From Sandarakinorhabdus glacialis (lineage in GTDB: Bacteria; Pseudomonadota; Alphaproteobacteria; Sphingomonadales; Sphingomonadaceae), in the NCBI RefSeq assembly GCF_014643455.1, contig NZ_BMJM01000007.1, forward strand, positions 363 to 64,362: 64,000 nt of DNA, given 5' to 3'. The notes under the pieces are model-generated. The model made no database searches. It was not told where the DNA came from and worked only from the letters and a program-made list of their open reading frames with translations. The translations under genes were made by a program, and so were the position numbers. Shown here piece after piece: positions 47,060 through 55,787 of this stretch (the stretch's first letter is position 1; the number at the start of each line of letters is the position of its first letter).

Positions 47060-49477
47060 GTGACATCCCTCCCCCCCGCGATCGCCGCCTGGTTTACTAG
47101 GCGCGGCTGGTCCCCGCGCCGTCACCAGCTCGAAATGGTCGCCGCCGCCGCTGCCGGCGATCACGCGCTGCTCGTCGCCCCCACCGGCGCCGGCAAGACC
47201 CTCGCCGGCTTCCTCGCCACCCTCGCCGATCTCCACGATCACCCGGTGGACGGCCTCCACACCATCTACGTCAGCCCGCTAAAGGCGCTCGCCGTCGACG
47301 TAAAACGCAACCTGCTCCTTCCGGTGGAGGAAATCGGCCTCGATATCCGCGTCGAAACCCGCACCGGCGACACGCCGTCCGACCGCAAGAAACGCCAGCG
47401 CGAACGCCCGCCGCACATCTTGCTCACCACCCCTGAATCGCTCGCCCTGCTCATCTCCTACCCCGACGCCGCGACGATGCTCGCAGGCGTGAAGACCGTC
47501 ATCGTCGACGAAATTCACGCCTTCGCCACCACCAAGCGCGGCGACCAGCTCGCCCTCGCCCTCTCGCGCCTGCAAAGCCTCGCCCCGGGCCTGCGCCGCG
47601 TCGGCCTCAGCGCCACCATCGCCGACCCCGAAGCTTACCAGGGCTGGCTCGCCCCCGACGCCGATTCCGCCAGCGTCACCCTCGTCACCGGCGATCCCGG
47701 CGCCGATCCCATCGTGGAGATCCTCGTCATCGAGGACCGCATTCCCTGGGCCGGCCACAACGGCCGCTGGGCCGCCCGCGCCGTCATGCGCCGGCTCGAG
47801 GCTTCGCGCCTCGCCATCGTCTTCGTCAACACCCGCGCCGTCGCCGAGCTCGTCTTCCGCGACCTCTGGGCCGAAAACGACCAGGCGCTGCCCATCGGCA
47901 TCCACCACGGCTCGCTCTCGGCCGAAGCCCGGCGCAAGACCGAAAACGCCATGGCCACCGGTCGCCTGCGCGCCATCGTCGCCACCGCCAGCCTCGATCT
48001 GGGCATCGATTGGGGCGATGTCGATCTCGTCGTCCAGATGGGCGCCCCCAAGGGCTCGTCGCGCCTGCTCCAGCGCACCGGCCGCGCCAACCACCGCATG
48101 GACGAGGCCAGCCGCGCCATCGTCGTCCCCGGCAACCGCTTCGAGTATCTTGAATCCCTCGCCGCGCAGGACGCGGTCCGCGAAGGCGAGCTCGACGAAG
48201 ACCGCTTCCGCCCCGGCGGCCTCGATGTCCTCGCCCAGCATGTCGTCGCCTGCGCCGCCGCGGCGCCCTTCATGGCCGACGATCTCTATGCCGAGGTCCG
48301 CACTGCCGCGCCCTATGCGGGCCTGACCCGCGCCCGCTTCGACGAGGTCATCAGCTTCGTCGCCACAGGCGGCTATTCGCTGCGCGCCTATGATCGCTAC
48401 CAGCGGCTGAAGCAGGACAAGTCCGGCGCCTGGCGCCTCACCCACCCCCGCCTCGCGCTCCAGCACCGCCTCAACAGCGGCACCATCGTCGAGGCCGTCA
48501 CCATGAACGTCGTCTTCGGCAAGAACGGCCGCACCGGGCGCCGCTTCGGCCAGGTCGAGGAATGGTTCGGCGGCCAGTTACGCATCGGCGACAGCTTCAT
48601 GTTCGCCGGTCAGACGCTCGAGGTGACCGGTTTCGACGGCCCCGACATCTTCGTCCGCCACGGCCGCGGCGACCCGCGCGTGCCGACCTATGCCGGCGGC
48701 CGCATGCCGCTGTCGACCAACCTCGCCGCGCGCGTCCGCGGGCTGTTCAATACACCCGAACGCTGGTCCGAAATGCCGCCCGACGTCCATGAATGGCTCG
48801 CGATCCAGCAACGCCGCTCGGCGCTCCCCGGGCTCGACGACCTGCTCGTCGAAACCTTCGAACGCGAGGGCCGCTGGTACATGGTCGCCTATGGCTTCGC
48901 CGGCCGCCACGCCCACCAGACCCTCGGCATGCTACTCACCCAGCGCATGGAGGCCGCCGGGCTCGAGCCGCTCGGCTTCGTCGGCAGCGATTACGTCGTC
49001 GCAGTCTGGTCGCTCAAGCAGGTCACCGATCCCAAGCCCTTGTTCTCGCCCGACGTCTTCGAGGAGGAGCTTGCCGAATGGATGGCTGCCTCGCCATTCC
49101 TGCGCCGCGCCTTTCGCGAGGTCGCCATCATCGGCGGCCTCATCGAACGCGCGTTGCCCGGCCAGTACAAGACCGGCAAGCAGATGAGCGTCTCGTCCGA
49201 TCTCATCTACGACGTCCTGCGCCGTCACGAACCCGGCCATCTGTTGTTGACCGCCGCCTGGACCGACGCGCGCAGCAAGCTGACCGACATCGAACGCCTC
49301 GGCGCGCTCCTCGATCTCGCCCAGCGCAACCTGGTGCTCATGGCGCTACCCCGCGTCTCGCCCCTCGCCGTCCCCGTCCTCCTCGAAGCCGGCCGCGAAC
49401 GCGTCGCCGGCGCCGCCGACACGGCGCTCCTCCTCGAAGCCAACGCCCTCGCCGCCGAAGCCATGCGCCTCGACTGA
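47060..49477 (+). CDS. Ligase-associated DNA damage response DEXH-box helicase (Lhr-like)
   Basis: An 805-residue superfamily-2 helicase starting at GTG 47060. Walker A is LLVAPTGAGKTLAG, motif Ia YVSPLKALAVD, the DEIH box VIVDEIHAFATT, motif III LSATIADPE, and motifs V-VI appear in VATASLDLGIDWGDVD and LLQRTGRANHRMDE. The C-terminal part carries the Lhr-core winged-helix and beta-barrel region. This short form is the partner of the exonuclease, ligase and PdeM in the ligase-associated set and moves along DNA using ATP. Divergent from the GFA gene with 88 bases between. Confidence 0.92.
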   Translation: MTSLPPAIAAWFTRRGWSPRRHQLEMVAAAAAGDHALLVAPTGAGKTLAGFLATLADLHDHPVDGLHTIYVSPLKALAVDVKRNLLLPVEEIGLDIRVETRTGDTPSDRKKRQRERPPHILLTTPESLALLISYPDAATMLAGVKTVIVDEIHAFATTKRGDQLALALSRLQSLAPGLRRVGLSATIADPEAYQGWLAPDADSASVTLVTGDPGADPIVEILVIEDRIPWAGHNGRWAARAVMRRLEASRLAIVFVNTRAVAELVFRDLWAENDQALPIGIHHGSLSAEARRKTENAMATGRLRAIVATASLDLGIDWGDVDLVVQMGAPKGSSRLLQRTGRANHRMDEASRAIVVPGNRFEYLESLAAQDAVREGELDEDRFRPGGLDVLAQHVVACAAAAPFMADDLYAEVRTAAPYAGLTRARFDEVISFVATGGYSLRAYDRYQRLKQDKSGAWRLTHPRLALQHRLNSGTIVEAVTMNVVFGKNGRTGRRFGQVEEWFGGQLRIGDSFMFAGQTLEVTGFDGPDIFVRHGRGDPRVPTYAGGRMPLSTNLAARVRGLFNTPERWSEMPPDVHEWLAIQQRRSALPGLDDLLVETFEREGRWYMVAYGFAGRHAHQTLGMLLTQRMEAAGLEPLGFVGSDYVVAVWSLKQVTDPKPLFSPDVFEEELAEWMAASPFLRRAFREVAIIGGLIERALPGQYKTGKQMSVSSDLIYDVLRRHEPGHLLLTAAWTDARSKLTDIERLGALLDLAQRNLVLMALPRVSPLAVPVLLEAGRERVAGAADTALLLEANALAAEAMRLD

Positions 49478-49521
49478 CGAAGCCAAGGCTTCACCTTAAA
49501 ATCACGCCCCCTCTCTAATTT

Positions 49522-49595
49522 CGTCACCCCGGCGAAGGCCGGGGCCCATCTCCGGAATGTCCAGGAGATGGGCCCCGGCCTTCGCCGGGGTGACG
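49522..49595. repeat. Family A repeats as an inverted pair (copies 4 and 5)
   Basis: Copy 49522-49553 is followed 10 bases later by its reverse complement at 49564-49595. The arms are each about 32 bases, so the transcript can form one very long hairpin, in addition to the small hairpin inside each copy. Lies between the helicase and histidine-phosphatase genes. Confidence 0.85.
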
Positions 49596-49718
49596 GGCAG
49601 AGTGTGCAGTATGTGGACGCGCTGCTCGTACCCGGCCCTTCCCCCCTTCACCGCCCCCAATGAACCCCACGCCCCTCCCGGCGTTGATACCCACCAACCG
49701 ACATCACGAAAGCCCAAC

Positions 49719-50468
49719 ATGGCGCAGCGCTGGCCCGCTCACCTCTGGATCGTCCGCCACGGCGAAAGCGCCGGCAACGTCGCCGCCGCCGCCGCCGACG
49801 AGGCCGGCCACCCGCGCATCAAGCTCGACATCCGCGACGCCGACGTCCCGCTCAGCAACCTCGGCGTCGAGCAAGCCGAAGCCGTCGCGCGCTGGTTCGC
49901 CAACCTCGATCGCGGCCCTGAAATCATCCTTGCCTCGCCGTTCCTGCGCGCCCGCGAAACCGCCCGCCTGATCGCCGAGCACAGCAATCCCGCCGAGTCT
50001 CCATTCATCGACGAACGCCTCCGCGAACGCGAATTCGGCATCCTCGATCGCCTCACCCGCCGCGGCGTCGAACAACTCCACCCCGACCAGGCCGCCGCCC
50101 TCAGCGCACTCGGCAAATTCTACCACCGCCCGCCCGGCGGCGAGAGCTGGGTCGACGTCATCCTGCGCCTGCGCGCCTTTGTCGACACCATCAGCCTCCA
50201 CCATGCCGGCGACCGCGTCGTCATCGTCGCCCACCAGGTCGTCGTGCTCTGCTTGCGCTACATCCTCGAATCGTTCGACGAGGCCACCATCCTCGGCATC
50301 GACCGCGCCGGCGACATCGCCAATTGCAGCGTCACCGAATATGATTTTGTCCCCGACGATCGCGGCCGCGTCCGACCGCGGCTACTCACCTATAACTTCG
50401 TGCAACCGCTCGACGTCGCCGCCACCCCGGTAACGACCGCCCCCGACGTCCCGGTCGCCGCCGGATGA
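49719..50468 (+). CDS. Histidine phosphatase family protein
   Basis: A 249-residue phosphatase of the phosphoglycerate-mutase-like superfamily. The catalytic RHG is in WIVRHGESAGN, the second Arg in LASPFLRARETARL, the Glu/Arg region in DERLREREFGILDR, and the second His in VVIVAHQVVVLCLRY. The substrate is unknown: a sugar phosphate, nucleotide or phosphoprotein. The ATG at 49719 was chosen because it begins the fold. Its stop overlaps the nnrD ATG by 4 bases. Confidence 0.87.
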   Translation: MAQRWPAHLWIVRHGESAGNVAAAAADEAGHPRIKLDIRDADVPLSNLGVEQAEAVARWFANLDRGPEIILASPFLRARETARLIAEHSNPAESPFIDERLREREFGILDRLTRRGVEQLHPDQAAALSALGKFYHRPPGGESWVDVILRLRAFVDTISLHHAGDRVVIVAHQVVVLCLRYILESFDEATILGIDRAGDIANCSVTEYDFVPDDRGRVRPRLLTYNFVQPLDVAATPVTTAPDVPVAAG

Positions 50469-51364
50469 GCGATATCAAGCTCAACAAGGCGCTGCTGCGC
50501 TCGCTGCCGCTCCCCGAGCATGGCGGCAACGTCGACAAGGACGCCCGCGGCCGCGCCCTCGCCATCGGCGGTTGCACCGAGATGCCCGGCGCGCTGCTGC
50601 TTTCGGGGGTCGCGGCATTGCGCGCCGGCGCCGGCAAGCTCCAGATGGCAACGTGCGCCTCGGTCGCTCCGATGCTCGCCCTCGCCGTCCCCGAAGCACT
50701 TGTCGTGCAACTAACCGAATGCGACGCCGGCAGCGGTTCGGGCTTCGGCGCCGACAATATCGAGATACTGTGCCGCCGCCTCCCCGCCACCGACGCCATC
50801 CTCGTCGGCCCCGGCCTGGCCGCCGGCGACGCCGCGCACGAATTCACCCGCGCCATCCTCTCGGCCGATCTCGGCGACGCCGGCCTCGTCCTCGATGCCG
50901 CGCCGCTCGCCGCCATCAAGTCGCTACGCCCGCTCCTCCACCAGCGCGGCGGCGCGACCGTCCTGACCCCCCACGCCGGCGAAATGGCCGCCATGCTCGG
51001 CATTAATCGCGACGAAGTCCTCGCCGATCCCGCCGGCATCGCCGCCCGCGCCGCTGCCGACCTCCAGGCCATCATCGTCCTCGAGGGCCCCAACACTGTC
51101 GTCGCTGCCCCCGATGGCCGGCTGTTCCGCTTCGCCGGTGGCGGCGTCGGCCTTGCCACCTTGGGATCGGGCGATACCCTCGCCGGCATCGCGCTCGGCC
51201 TGATGGCGCGCGGCGCCCCGCCACTGTCGGCAGCGATCTGGGCGGTCTATGTCCATGGCAAGGCCGGCAAGCGGCTCGGCAAGCGCATCGGCCGCGTCGG
51301 CTTCCTCGCCCGCGAACTCCTCGCCGAAGTCCCCCGCGTCATCGCCTCGGTCGAGAACGCCTGA
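50465..51364 (+). CDS. nnrD: ADP-dependent NAD(P)H-hydrate dehydratase, stand-alone
   Basis: A 299-residue ribokinase-like repair enzyme that turns damaged NAD(P)H hydrate back into NAD(P)H. Motifs: RALAIGGCTEMPGALLLSG, GPGLAAGD, TVLTPHAGEMAAMLG, IIVLEGPNTVVAAPDG and the catalytic LATLGSGDTLAGIALGL. Many bacteria carry a fused epimerase (YjeF N-terminal) domain; it is absent here, so an NnrE gene should exist elsewhere. Coupled by an ATGA overlap to the histidine phosphatase upstream; the functional link, if any, is not known. Confidence 0.92.
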   Translation: MSDIKLNKALLRSLPLPEHGGNVDKDARGRALAIGGCTEMPGALLLSGVAALRAGAGKLQMATCASVAPMLALAVPEALVVQLTECDAGSGSGFGADNIEILCRRLPATDAILVGPGLAAGDAAHEFTRAILSADLGDAGLVLDAAPLAAIKSLRPLLHQRGGATVLTPHAGEMAAMLGINRDEVLADPAGIAARAAADLQAIIVLEGPNTVVAAPDGRLFRFAGGGVGLATLGSGDTLAGIALGLMARGAPPLSAAIWAVYVHGKAGKRLGKRIGRVGFLARELLAEVPRVIASVENA

Positions 51365-51486
51365 TTGATCCAAAGCCATTGACGCCGCCGCATTTCGCGC
51401 CGAATTGTCGCCCCGACAGTGCCGGTGCAAGCGACCATTCGTGTCGTGACCGGTCCGCCAAAACATCAGCAACCGGGGAAATCGCC

Positions 51487-52740
51487 GTGACCGACATCTT
51501 CAGCCACAATGAAATGAACGACCTGCGCATGTCCGAAAAGGCACGCCCGCTGTTCGACGCGGTCTGCCGCCACATCGCCGAAAACGTCGTCCCGATCACC
51601 GAGGAATTCGAAGCCCTTGGCAAGAACCGCGCCGATCCGTGGAGCTGGGCGCCGGGCCAACTCGAGCTCCTCCAGACCGCCAAGGACAAGGCCAAGGCCT
51701 CGGGCCTGTGGAACTTCTTCCTGCCCAATGCCGCCACCGGCGAAGGCCTCAGCAACCTCGACTACGCCTATATCGCCGCCGAGCTCGGCAAGGCCCCGCT
51801 AGCCTCTGAATCGCTCAATTGCTCGGCCCCTGATACCGGCAACATGGAAGTCCTCGAGCGCGTCGGCACCCACGCCCAGAAGGAACGCTGGCTCGAGCCG
51901 CTGCTCGCCGGTGAAATCCGCTCGGCCTATGCCATGACCGAGCCCGACGTCGCTTCGTCCGACGCCAAGAACATCCGCACCCGCGCCGAGCATATCGCCG
52001 GCGAATGGGTCATCAACGGCGAGAAATTCTACATTTCGGGCGCCGGCGACCCGCGCTGCAAGATCATGATCGTCATGGTCCGCACCTCCGACGACGGCCC
52101 GGCCAGCGGCCAGCAATCGCAGATCCTCGTCCCCATGGACACGCCCGGCGTCAAGATCCTCGGCCCGATGCACGTCTTCGGCGACGCCCATGCGCCGCGC
52201 GGCCACATGCACATCCGCTTCGACAACGTCCGCGTGCCCTATGAAAACATCCTCCTCGGCGAAGGCCGCGGCTTTGAAATCTCGCAGGTCCGCCTCGGGC
52301 CGGGCCGCATCCATCACTGCATGCGGACCATCGGCAAGGCCGAGATCGCGCTCGATTACATGGTCAACCGCGGCAAGTCCCGCGAAGCCTTTGGCCGCTC
52401 GCTGATCATGCTCGGCAAGAACCTCGAGCTCGTCGCCCGCGCCCGCATCGAGATCGAAGCCATGCGCCTGATGGTCCTCAAGGCCGCCAAGGCCATGGAC
52501 GTCCTCGGCAACCGCGAAGCCCGGGTCTGGGTCTCGATGGTCAAGGCGATGGTCCCCGAAAAGACCTGCCAGATCATCGACCAGGCCATCCAGATTCACG
52601 GCGCCGCCGGCATCTCGCAGTGGACCCCGCTGGCCGATCTCTACGCCGACGTCCGCCACCTGCGCTTCGCCGACGGCCCCGACGAAGTCCATCACATGGT
52701 CGTCGGCCGCCACGAACTCGGCCTCCACGGCAACGCCTGA
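51487..52740 (+). CDS. Acyl-CoA dehydrogenase family protein
   Basis: A 417-residue flavoenzyme oxidising acyl-CoA to enoyl-CoA. Visible: YAMTEPDVASSDAKNIRT (FAD and acyl loop), VINGEKFYISGAGDPRCK, the segment GHMHIRFDNVRVPYENILLGEGRGFEI, REAFGRSLIML, and the C-terminal QIHGAAGISQWTPLADLYADVRHLRFADGPDEVH. The pattern resembles the ACAD11-like / long-chain group. Start GTG 51487, with GGGG before it; the upstream frame is unconserved. The gap of 122 bases to nnrD suggests its own transcript. Confidence 0.9.
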   Translation: MTDIFSHNEMNDLRMSEKARPLFDAVCRHIAENVVPITEEFEALGKNRADPWSWAPGQLELLQTAKDKAKASGLWNFFLPNAATGEGLSNLDYAYIAAELGKAPLASESLNCSAPDTGNMEVLERVGTHAQKERWLEPLLAGEIRSAYAMTEPDVASSDAKNIRTRAEHIAGEWVINGEKFYISGAGDPRCKIMIVMVRTSDDGPASGQQSQILVPMDTPGVKILGPMHVFGDAHAPRGHMHIRFDNVRVPYENILLGEGRGFEISQVRLGPGRIHHCMRTIGKAEIALDYMVNRGKSREAFGRSLIMLGKNLELVARARIEIEAMRLMVLKAAKAMDVLGNREARVWVSMVKAMVPEKTCQIIDQAIQIHGAAGISQWTPLADLYADVRHLRFADGPDEVHHMVVGRHELGLHGNA

Positions 52741-52747
52741 ACGAGCA

Positions 52748-52770
52748 GGGCGGGGCCGAAAACCCCGCCC
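52748..52770 (+). terminator. Hairpin after the acyl-CoA dehydrogenase gene
   Basis: Stem GGGCGGGG / CCCCGCCC with a 7-base loop (52756-52762), 8 bases after the stop codon; no clear T-run follows. Confidence 0.6.
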
Positions 52771-52792
52771 AAAGCACTTCGTAAAGCCCTTC

Positions 52793-52819
52793 GTCATGCT
52801 GAACTTGTTTCAGCATCCA
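52793..52819. repeat. Family B repeat, copy 3
   Basis: GTCATGCTGAACTTGTTTCAG... core, differing by one base from the copy at 10814. Confidence 0.8.
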
Positions 52820-52884
52820 CCGCGCCGCCGAGCCCAGTCGCGCCAGCCGAAGCACCGGGCCTTCCGCGCAACCCCTGAACCCCG

Positions 52885-52909
52885 CTCATCCCGAGCGAAG
52901 TCGAGGGAC
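52885..52909. repeat. Family C repeat, copy 2
   Basis: Identical to the copy at 20482-20506; together with the family B copy it fills the gap between the convergent dehydrogenase and histidine kinase genes. Confidence 0.8.
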
Positions 52910-52938
52910 GCCCAACCCGCCGCGCCAAGCGCCTTAAA

Positions 52939-55431
52939 TCACCCCACCCGCGGCAAATAAACGCAGATCTCCGTACCCGCCGAACTCGTCGATGCAATCA
53001 CCGCGGTCCCGCCGCTCTGCTTGGCAAAACCATGGACCTGGCTCAGCCCCAGCCCGGTCCCCTTGCCGACCGCCTTTGTCGTGAAGAACGGGTTGAACGC
53101 CCGCTCGACGACATCGGGCGTCATCCCCGACCCGGTATCGGTGACGCCGACCATCACATAATCCCCTGGCAGCACATCGAGCACCGCCGCCATCGCCGCA
53201 TCGACCGCGACATTCTCCGACCGGATCGCCAGCCGGCCGCCACCCGGCATCGCATCGCGCGCATTCATCGCCAGGTTGAGCACCACGTTCTCGAGCATGC
53301 TGACATCGGTCTCCACCGACCATAGCCCGGCTTCGAGCGTCACCTCGAGTGCCACCGCGTCGCCCACCGATCGCCGCAGGATTTCCGACATGCCGTCGAT
53401 CAACGCGTTGACCTCGACCGGCGCCAGCTCCAGCGGCTTCTGCCGGGCAAAATCCATCAACCGGTCAACAAGCGCTGCCGCCCGCCGCGCGCCGTCGCTG
53501 GCAGCATCGATATAGACTTTTGCCTTGCCCGGATCGCGCACCATTGTGCGCTCGAGGATCGACAGCCCGCTGATGATCACCGTCAGCATATTGTTGAAAT
53601 CATGTGCCAACCCGCTGGTCAGCACGCCGATCGCCTCCATCTTCTGCCTCTGCCGCAAGGCCGCCTCGACGCGTGACCGCCGCGCCAGTTCCGCAGCGAT
53701 ACGGTCCTCCAGCGTGTGGTTGAGCTCCTTCAAGGCGTCCTCGGTCCGGCGCTGCTCGGTGACATCGGTATGCACCCCGACCCATTTGGCCACCGGCTGG
53801 CCACTCTCGCTCGAAAGCGCGCCGGGCCTGGCGCCGGCACCCTCGACGATCGGAATGGCGCAGATCGCAAAACGCCCCCAACTGCCATCGCTGCGTCGTA
53901 CCCGGTGCTCGTGATTGAACCGCCGCTGCTCGTCCACCGCCGCGCGCCATGCCCCCAGCGTTGCCTCTGCGTCGTCCGGATGCACCGCGTCGACCCACCC
54001 ATAGCCCTGGTATTCGGCCTCGCTTTGCCCCGTCAACGCTGCCCAGCCCGGTTGTCGCCCGGTCATCCGGCCCTCGACGTCGTTGGTCCACAAATAGCCC
54101 TGTATCGCCTCCACCGCCGCGCGGAACCGGCCCTCGCTGATGCGTATGCCGTCCTCGGCGCGCTTGCGGTCGTCGATATCGATCACCGACCCGACGAACC
54201 CCACGAACGCCCCGTCGTCGGCAAGACGCGGCGTCGCTGCGTCGATCATCCACCGATACTGCCCGTCCGCACCCTTCACCCGATATTCGATCCGGAACGG
54301 CCCGCGCGCCTTGTTCGCCGTCATGAACACCCGCTCGGCCTCGACCTGCTCGTCGGGATGCACGGCCAGCGTCCACCCCAGGCCGAGCGCGTCGGCCTCC
54401 GACTGCCCGGTATATTCGTACCAGCGCGAATTTAGATAGGTGCAATTGCCGGTCGGGTCGGTCTCCCACATCATTATCGGCGCACTGTCCGCCATGTTGC
54501 GAAACCGCGTGTCGGATTCGCGCAGCGCCCGCTCGGCGACATGTCGCGCCGTCACGTCGCTGCCCTCGCAGAAAATCCCGGTCACGCTGCCATCGGCCCC
54601 GACGATCGGCTCATAGATGAAATTGAGGAACCGCTCTTCGGCTGGCTCCCCCGCCCTCCGCTGCAACACGACCGGCAAATGCTCGGCGACCATCCGCTCG
54701 CCGGTCCGGAACACCTGCTGCAGCCGCTCGATGAACCCTTGCTCGATCAGCTCCGGAATCGCCTCGCGCACCGGCTGGCCGATGATCTCGCTGCGCCCGA
54801 CCAGTTCGCGAAACGCGGCGTTGGCGACCTCGAAGACATGCTCCGGCCCTGTCATCACGCACATAAAGCCCGGTGCCTGGTCGAACAGCGCCTGCAATCG
54901 GTCGATCACCCGCGCCTGCTCATGGCCCGCCTGCATCTGCGCCGTCGTCTCGGTGACCAGCACCAGCACGCCGCCCACTCCCGCCGGCGCCGTGTCGTCG
55001 TCGATCGGGCCGTAGCTATAGGTCCAGAAAACGTCCTGCAGGCTGCCGTGGCGAAAGATCGGCAGCCGCTGGTTCTCGTACCACGTCGCGCCCTGTGCCG
55101 ACATCACCGTCTCGATCTGCGGCCCGATGGCGTGCCAGACCTCCTGCCACACCAGCGCCCCCTCCTCGCCCAGCATCGCCGGATGCTTTTCGGGCCCCAG
55201 CGACCGTGCATAGGAATCATTGTAGAAACACCAGCTGTCTGCGCCCCAGAAAACGAACACCGGGTGCTGCGTCGTCAGCATGATCCGCACCGACAGCTTG
55301 AGCGCCTGCGGCCATCCCGACGGCTCCCCCAGCGGATGCGCCGCCCAATCGAAGGCACGGATCCGCCGCGCCATTTCGCCGTCGCCCGCCAGGAACCGCA
55401 ACGCCGCCGGCAATCGCATCGGCGCACTCAT
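52939..55431 (-). CDS. Multi-PAS sensor histidine kinase
   Basis: An 830-residue kinase without membrane segments. Four PAS-like units can be made out: about 40-170 (VFWGADSWCFYNDSYA), 175-300 (FEVANAAFRELVGRS), 305-430 (TYLNSRWYEYTGQSEADALG) and 435-565. A coiled-coil linker leads to the phospho-acceptor His near residue 607 in LAHDFNNMLTVI, then the ATPase domain with LNLAMNARDAM, TDTGSGMTPDV, FNPFFTTKAVGKGTGLGLSQV. No receiver domain is fused at the end. It overlaps the response-regulator gene by ATGA and so is coupled to it and to the KaiC-like gene. Cytoplasmic sensing of redox, light or ligand is likely, but no cofactor-binding Cys or His is obvious. Confidence 0.9.
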   Translation of the reverse strand: MSAPMRLPAALRFLAGDGEMARRIRAFDWAAHPLGEPSGWPQALKLSVRIMLTTQHPVFVFWGADSWCFYNDSYARSLGPEKHPAMLGEEGALVWQEVWHAIGPQIETVMSAQGATWYENQRLPIFRHGSLQDVFWTYSYGPIDDDTAPAGVGGVLVLVTETTAQMQAGHEQARVIDRLQALFDQAPGFMCVMTGPEHVFEVANAAFRELVGRSEIIGQPVREAIPELIEQGFIERLQQVFRTGERMVAEHLPVVLQRRAGEPAEERFLNFIYEPIVGADGSVTGIFCEGSDVTARHVAERALRESDTRFRNMADSAPIMMWETDPTGNCTYLNSRWYEYTGQSEADALGLGWTLAVHPDEQVEAERVFMTANKARGPFRIEYRVKGADGQYRWMIDAATPRLADDGAFVGFVGSVIDIDDRKRAEDGIRISEGRFRAAVEAIQGYLWTNDVEGRMTGRQPGWAALTGQSEAEYQGYGWVDAVHPDDAEATLGAWRAAVDEQRRFNHEHRVRRSDGSWGRFAICAIPIVEGAGARPGALSSESGQPVAKWVGVHTDVTEQRRTEDALKELNHTLEDRIAAELARRSRVEAALRQRQKMEAIGVLTSGLAHDFNNMLTVIISGLSILERTMVRDPGKAKVYIDAASDGARRAAALVDRLMDFARQKPLELAPVEVNALIDGMSEILRRSVGDAVALEVTLEAGLWSVETDVSMLENVVLNLAMNARDAMPGGGRLAIRSENVAVDAAMAAVLDVLPGDYVMVGVTDTGSGMTPDVVERAFNPFFTTKAVGKGTGLGLSQVHGFAKQSGGTAVIASTSSAGTEICVYLPRVG

Positions 55432-55787
55432 CGCACGATCAGACTGTTGGCGAGATCGACCAGCGCATAGATATTGAACGGCTTGCGCACGAACGCCGTG
55501 AATGCCGCGCCCTTCGCCACCACGACACCCTCGGGCATCGAACTCATCATCACCAGCGGCACGCCTGCCAGCCTGGGCTCGGCCGCCAGCGCCGCCGCCA
55601 ATTCCGCCCCGTCCATCACCGGCATCATCAGGTCGGTCAGGATGATTGCCGGCACGGTCGTCAACGCCAGTTCGAGCGCCTGCCGGCCGTTCGACGCCAG
55701 CATCACCTCGTGCCCGTCATCAACGAACACATCCTCGAGCAGCCTGGCAATGCCGACCTCGTCGTCGACGACGAGAATGATAGCCAT
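55428..55787 (-). CDS. Single-domain response regulator
   Basis: A 119-residue receiver domain only: acidic pair in ILVVDDEVGIA, phospho-acceptor Asp52 in ILTDLMMPVMDG, Thr/Ser switch in VMMSSMP, and Lys in FVRKPFN. No output domain, so it works by protein contact or as a phosphate relay. Its ATG shares a base with the TAA of the KaiC-like gene (TAATG), and its stop overlaps the kinase start: all three genes are translationally coupled. Its likely kinase is the one downstream. Confidence 0.92.
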   Translation of the reverse strand: MAIILVVDDEVGIARLLEDVFVDDGHEVMLASNGRQALELALTTVPAIILTDLMMPVMDGAELAAALAAEPRLAGVPLVMMSSMPEGVVVAKGAAFTAFVRKPFNIYALVDLANSLIVR